This document shows positions 61,617 to 64,000 of a stretch of DNA of 64,000 nucleotides, one piece after another (the first letter of the stretch is position 1; each line of letters starts with the position of its first letter). The DNA is taken from assembly GCA_964370825.1 (NCBI GenBank), contig CAYJKY010000015.1, forward strand, positions 4,578 through 68,577. The letters are read 5' to 3'. The notes under the pieces were generated by a model. That model saw only the letters and a program-made list of their open reading frames with translations. It searched no databases and was not told the DNA's origin. The stretch is from CAYJBH01 sp964370825. Lineage in GTDB: Bacteria > Bacillota > Clostridia > Oscillospirales > Ruminococcaceae. Position numbers and translations under genes: made by a program.

Positions 61617-62849
61617 TTACTCAAACTCAATCCTTGCTACCCTTACAACCCAGCTGTTTCCGTATTTAAACTTTGATGGGTGTAGGGTTAGGGTTCCTTT
61701 TTCCTTGTCTTGACTAAAGATTCCTTCCTCGTCGTTGTCCACGAAGGTTATCTTTTTGACCGATTTGGTCACATTATCGAACACCTTAAATCCGCTTGAT
61801 TTGGAGCTTAATACGTGCTCGTCTCCCCAGGTGCATACGTCGAATAGGTAGGCGTAGGAATTCTTGTCCGGGGTGTCCAACACAAAATCCTGTCCACCGC
61901 CTTTTATAGTGCTTGGTCTACCCTCATAGAAGGAGTCTCCGCACATTGCTACCCATTTGCCCAGTTCACCGAGTAATGCCTGTTGCATTAGCGGAACTGT
62001 GCTGTCGATGTTGGGACCTATGTTTATTAGTAGGTTGTTGCCGTATTTTCTGCAGGTTGCGGCGGATTCCACTATCCATTTCATGGATTTATAGTTGATA
62101 TCCTTAGCCACTCCCCAGTGCTCATTTAATGTAAAGCTCATCTCGCCGGAGACATATTTGCCGTATTTATCAAAGTTGACCGGTGTCGGGCGACCCTGTT
62201 CGAAGGAAACACTGTCTATCTCGGGGTGGGAGACTGCCCCCTGCTCCGATAAACCTGTGTTGTTGTCGATTATCGCCTCGGGTTGTAGGCGACGGATCAT
62301 GCCGTAAAACTCGTCAAGCTTCCAGTCCATTTCCGGTCTTGACCAGTTGCCGTCAAACCAAAAACCACCTATCTTTCCGTAGTGGGTGCAGAGTATCTCC
62401 ACCGACTTATAGAGATAGTCAAGGTAGCTGTCAAAGTTATCCTTAAAATCCTCATGACGCCAATCTAGCGTTGTGTGGTAGAAGAAGGGCACTAAACCCT
62501 CCTCACGGCAGGCATCGACATACTCGGCGATTAAATCTCTGCCGTTCGGGGTGTGCATAACGTCGTAGTCCGACAAGCCCCTTGTGTCGTAGAGTGAAAA
62601 ACCGTCGTGATGTCTGGTGGTTAGGGTAACATACTTTGCACCGACTGACTTTGCCGCCTTTACAAAATTTTTGGCATCAAAGGAGGAAAAATCGGTGCTT
62701 CGTGCAACCTTTTCGTATTCCTTCGGATCCATGTTATGTAGGTTTAAAACCCATTCACCTTGCTCATACTGCGAATAAACGCCGTAATGGATAAAAAGTC
62801 CCATGCCGTATTTTTCAAAGTTAAGAATATATGGTTTCGGTGTATACAT
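61617..62849 (-). CDS. GH29 alpha-L-fucosidase
   Basis: A 410-residue glycoside hydrolase of family 29 that removes terminal L-fucose from glycans. The conserved N-terminal FEKYGMGLFIHYGVYSQYEQGEW, KYVTLTTRHHDGFSLYDT (His80-His81) and GGFWFDGNW with nucleophile Asp166 are clear. No signal peptide is present, so it probably acts on imported oligosaccharides in the cytoplasm. It has no transporter or fucose-catabolic neighbours here. Its C-terminal beta domain is short. Confidence 0.93.
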   Translation of the reverse strand: MYTPKPYILNFEKYGMGLFIHYGVYSQYEQGEWVLNLHNMDPKEYEKVARSTDFSSFDAKNFVKAAKSVGAKYVTLTTRHHDGFSLYDTRGLSDYDVMHTPNGRDLIAEYVDACREEGLVPFFYHTTLDWRHEDFKDNFDSYLDYLYKSVEILCTHYGKIGGFWFDGNWSRPEMDWKLDEFYGMIRRLQPEAIIDNNTGLSEQGAVSHPEIDSVSFEQGRPTPVNFDKYGKYVSGEMSFTLNEHWGVAKDINYKSMKWIVESAATCRKYGNNLLINIGPNIDSTVPLMQQALLGELGKWVAMCGDSFYEGRPSTIKGGGQDFVLDTPDKNSYAYLFDVCTWGDEHVLSSKSSGFKVFDNVTKSVKKITFVDNDEEGIFSQDKEKGTLTLHPSKFKYGNSWVVRVARIEFE

Positions 62850-62969
62850 TTTAGTATCCTTTCATGTGTAAAATTCAGGTCAACATCATTCTACTACTTT
62901 GAATGTCGGCAGTCAATAGCATTTTCCATATTATTTTATTTAAATATAAATTAAGTATAATCAATCAAC

Positions 62970-63168
62970 TTGAAAAACGTTACAACGTTTTTCAACCCAA
63001 TAGTAAAGCGATATGTCGTTATAGCTTTACTATTGGTTGCACACAAAGTGTGCAATTTCACACAAAGTGTGCAATTGAAGATTTTGAAGTAGTTTATGTG
63101 CATTTCATGCACGAAAATCAAGCAACGCTTGATTTTGAAAAACGTATTGTTGTTCAAGTTGAACTACT
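62970..63168. repeat. Cluster of consecutive palindromes in the gap between two minus-strand genes
   Basis: Within the 350-bp gap 62850-63199 there is no gene. It holds perfect inverted repeats at 62970-62995 (12-bp arms), 62997-63036 (13-bp arms), 63037-63055 (8-bp), 63059-63071 (5-bp; part of a 19-bp tandem duplication), 63098-63112 (6-bp), 63114-63136 (10-bp) and 63152-63164 (6-bp). An outer pair AGTAGTT/AACTACT (63088-63094, 63162-63168) encloses the last three. TTGAAAAACGT occurs at both 62970 and 63135. Confidence 0.85.
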
Positions 63169-63199
63169 ATATATTAAAGTCCGCTGTGATTTTCGATTA

Positions 63200-63871
63200 T
63201 CATTTCGTTGTCCATTGAATTGGCTCTCCCTCCACAATTACACCCGGAGCAAATGGAGTTATTGCTCCGGTTTCAGGGTTAGCTGCCTGTTCCATATAAA
63301 ACAGGTATCCACTACTTCCAAATCTACCGATTTTACTTTGGTCAAGGTGCTCACTATCCATGCAAATATTTACAGCTTTTAGCGCAACTGCCACCTCGTT
63401 ACCACCCTCAACCAAGTCGTGTTCCCACAAATATTCACACTCTATATTTAAAAAACATTCTTTTATTCGTGGTGCATTTACCTTGTGCGCCTTCTCTGCT
63501 GTAAGTCCTGATATTGTGATTTCGTCAGTTTCAAATTCGTTGTTGCCTATAGTTTTGATACATTTGTCATATATATCATTTGACGGGAAATTTAGCACGC
63601 AAACTTTTGTTTCTTTTAGAGACTGATACATATGACCGCTTTTATTCACTTTACTCATTATACAGATAAAATTTTCTGCACCACTACCGACAAAGGAAGA
63701 CCAGGACTGCAAACAGGCATTCTCTTTTCCGTTAGATTTAAAGCCGGTGACAAGGAACACCAAATGCGGCATAGCAGCTACAAAATCGTACCACGACATA
63801 TTTCCACAGGCAGCTAAGTACCCCTCGTTAAAGTTTTCGGTTCTATCTGTTATTGATATTTCTTTTTTCAT
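63200..63871 (-). CDS. Flavin reductase-like FMN-binding protein
   Basis: A 223-residue protein of the flavin reductase-like (FMN-binding split barrel) family. Features include PHLVFLVTGFKSNGKENA, CLQSWSSFVGSGAENFICIM and KVCVLNFPSNDIYDKCI, corresponding to the FMN-binding strands. Such proteins use FMN to reduce flavins or small molecules; the substrate is unknown. It is preceded after 10 nt by another minus-strand gene that runs off the window, so probably the last gene of an operon. The palindrome cluster follows it. Confidence 0.9.
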   Translation of the reverse strand: MKKEISITDRTENFNEGYLAACGNMSWYDFVAAMPHLVFLVTGFKSNGKENACLQSWSSFVGSGAENFICIMSKVNKSGHMYQSLKETKVCVLNFPSNDIYDKCIKTIGNNEFETDEITISGLTAEKAHKVNAPRIKECFLNIECEYLWEHDLVEGGNEVAVALKAVNICMDSEHLDQSKIGRFGSSGYLFYMEQAANPETGAITPFAPGVIVEGEPIQWTTK

Positions 63872-63881
63872 AATTCACACC

Positions 63882-64000
63882 TCAATCTAAAAATAAAAGT
63901 TTGTTGTCTGCAGGGTCGGTGAGCATCATTTCTTCCCCCATAAACCTTACAGGAACTTTTCCATAATTCACACTTGAAATAGCTTTAATTATCTCATCTT
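63882..64000 (-). CDS. C-terminal end of an unidentified protein (cut by window edge)
   Basis: Reading the minus strand gives about 38 residues ending VRFMGEEMMLTDPADNKLLF and a stop at 63882. The ending resembles the last strand of VOC-type proteins (DPDGN-like), but this is a weak impression. It is upstream of, and close to, the flavin reductase-like gene on the same strand. Confidence 0.6.
   Translation of the reverse strand, partial: DEIIKAISSVNYGKVPVRFMGEEMMLTDPADNKLLFLD

Overview
The window is chromosomal DNA of an endospore-forming Firmicute. It carries spoIIIAA–AH, spoIIGA–sigE, a gerA-type germination operon, nrdR, and the usual clostridial set of genes behind spoIIIA (asp23, nusB, xseAB, ispA, dxs, tlyA, nadK, recN). 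The moderate-to-low GC, a BspA-type surface protein ending in a dockerin-like module, the DUF421–DUF4363 membrane pair and anaerobe-type enzymes (D-lactate dehydrogenase-like, NADH oxidase) point to Clostridia, probably a gut lineage near Oscillospiraceae/Ruminococcaceae. That placement is inference. I see no prophage, insertion sequence, CRISPR array, rRNA or tRNA.

Layout. 0–9.7 kb: mixed accessory genes (zinc alcohol dehydrogenase fragment, VOC protein, ABC exporter, YibE/F membrane protein, lipoprotein, coiled-coil protein, recQ with an Eis-like acetyltransferase). 9.8–14.9 kb: a carbohydrate island with three Gfo/Idh/MocA oxidoreductases, a ThuA protein and a divergent AraC regulator; a 21-bp-period direct repeat lies between the divergent genes. 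15–16.5 kb: an OGG1-like glycosylase and a CPBP protease. 25.0–16.5 kb, minus strand: a housekeeping run of prfA, threonylcarbamoyl-AMP synthase, a coaE–lytic transglycosylase fusion, an M18 peptidase, a small membrane ORF, recD2, comF and a phosphotransferase. 40.4–26.1 kb, minus strand: spoIIIAA–AH followed by asp23, nusB, xseA, xseB, ispA, dxs, tlyA, nadK, recN and tyrS.

40.5–50 kb: a membrane-anchored SGNH hydrolase, a D-2-hydroxyacid dehydrogenase, spoIIGA–sigE, a DUF1292 protein, a probable 6S RNA, a redoxin, NADH oxidase, and a zinc-ribbon protein with a glycosyltransferase. 50–56 kb: gerA with a gerB–gerC fusion, the DUF421/DUF4363 pair, nrdR and an RluA-type synthase. 56–64 kb: a 1.8-kDa-residue-scale (about 1,780 aa) leucine-rich-repeat surface protein, a GH29 alpha-L-fucosidase, a 200-bp cluster of palindromes and a flavin reductase-like gene.

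The sporulation genes form a connected programme: SpoIIGA activates pro-SigE, SigE should drive spoIIIA (a SigE-like promoter sits ahead of spoIIIAA), and a SigG-like promoter precedes the germination operon. The points most worth following are two gene fusions (CoaE–transglycosylase and GerB–GerC with an internal lipobox), a terminator-like hairpin that buries the ribosome binding site of the gene after 6S RNA, an apparently leaderless spoIIGA with a Spo0A-like box, and the palindrome cluster at 62970–63168.
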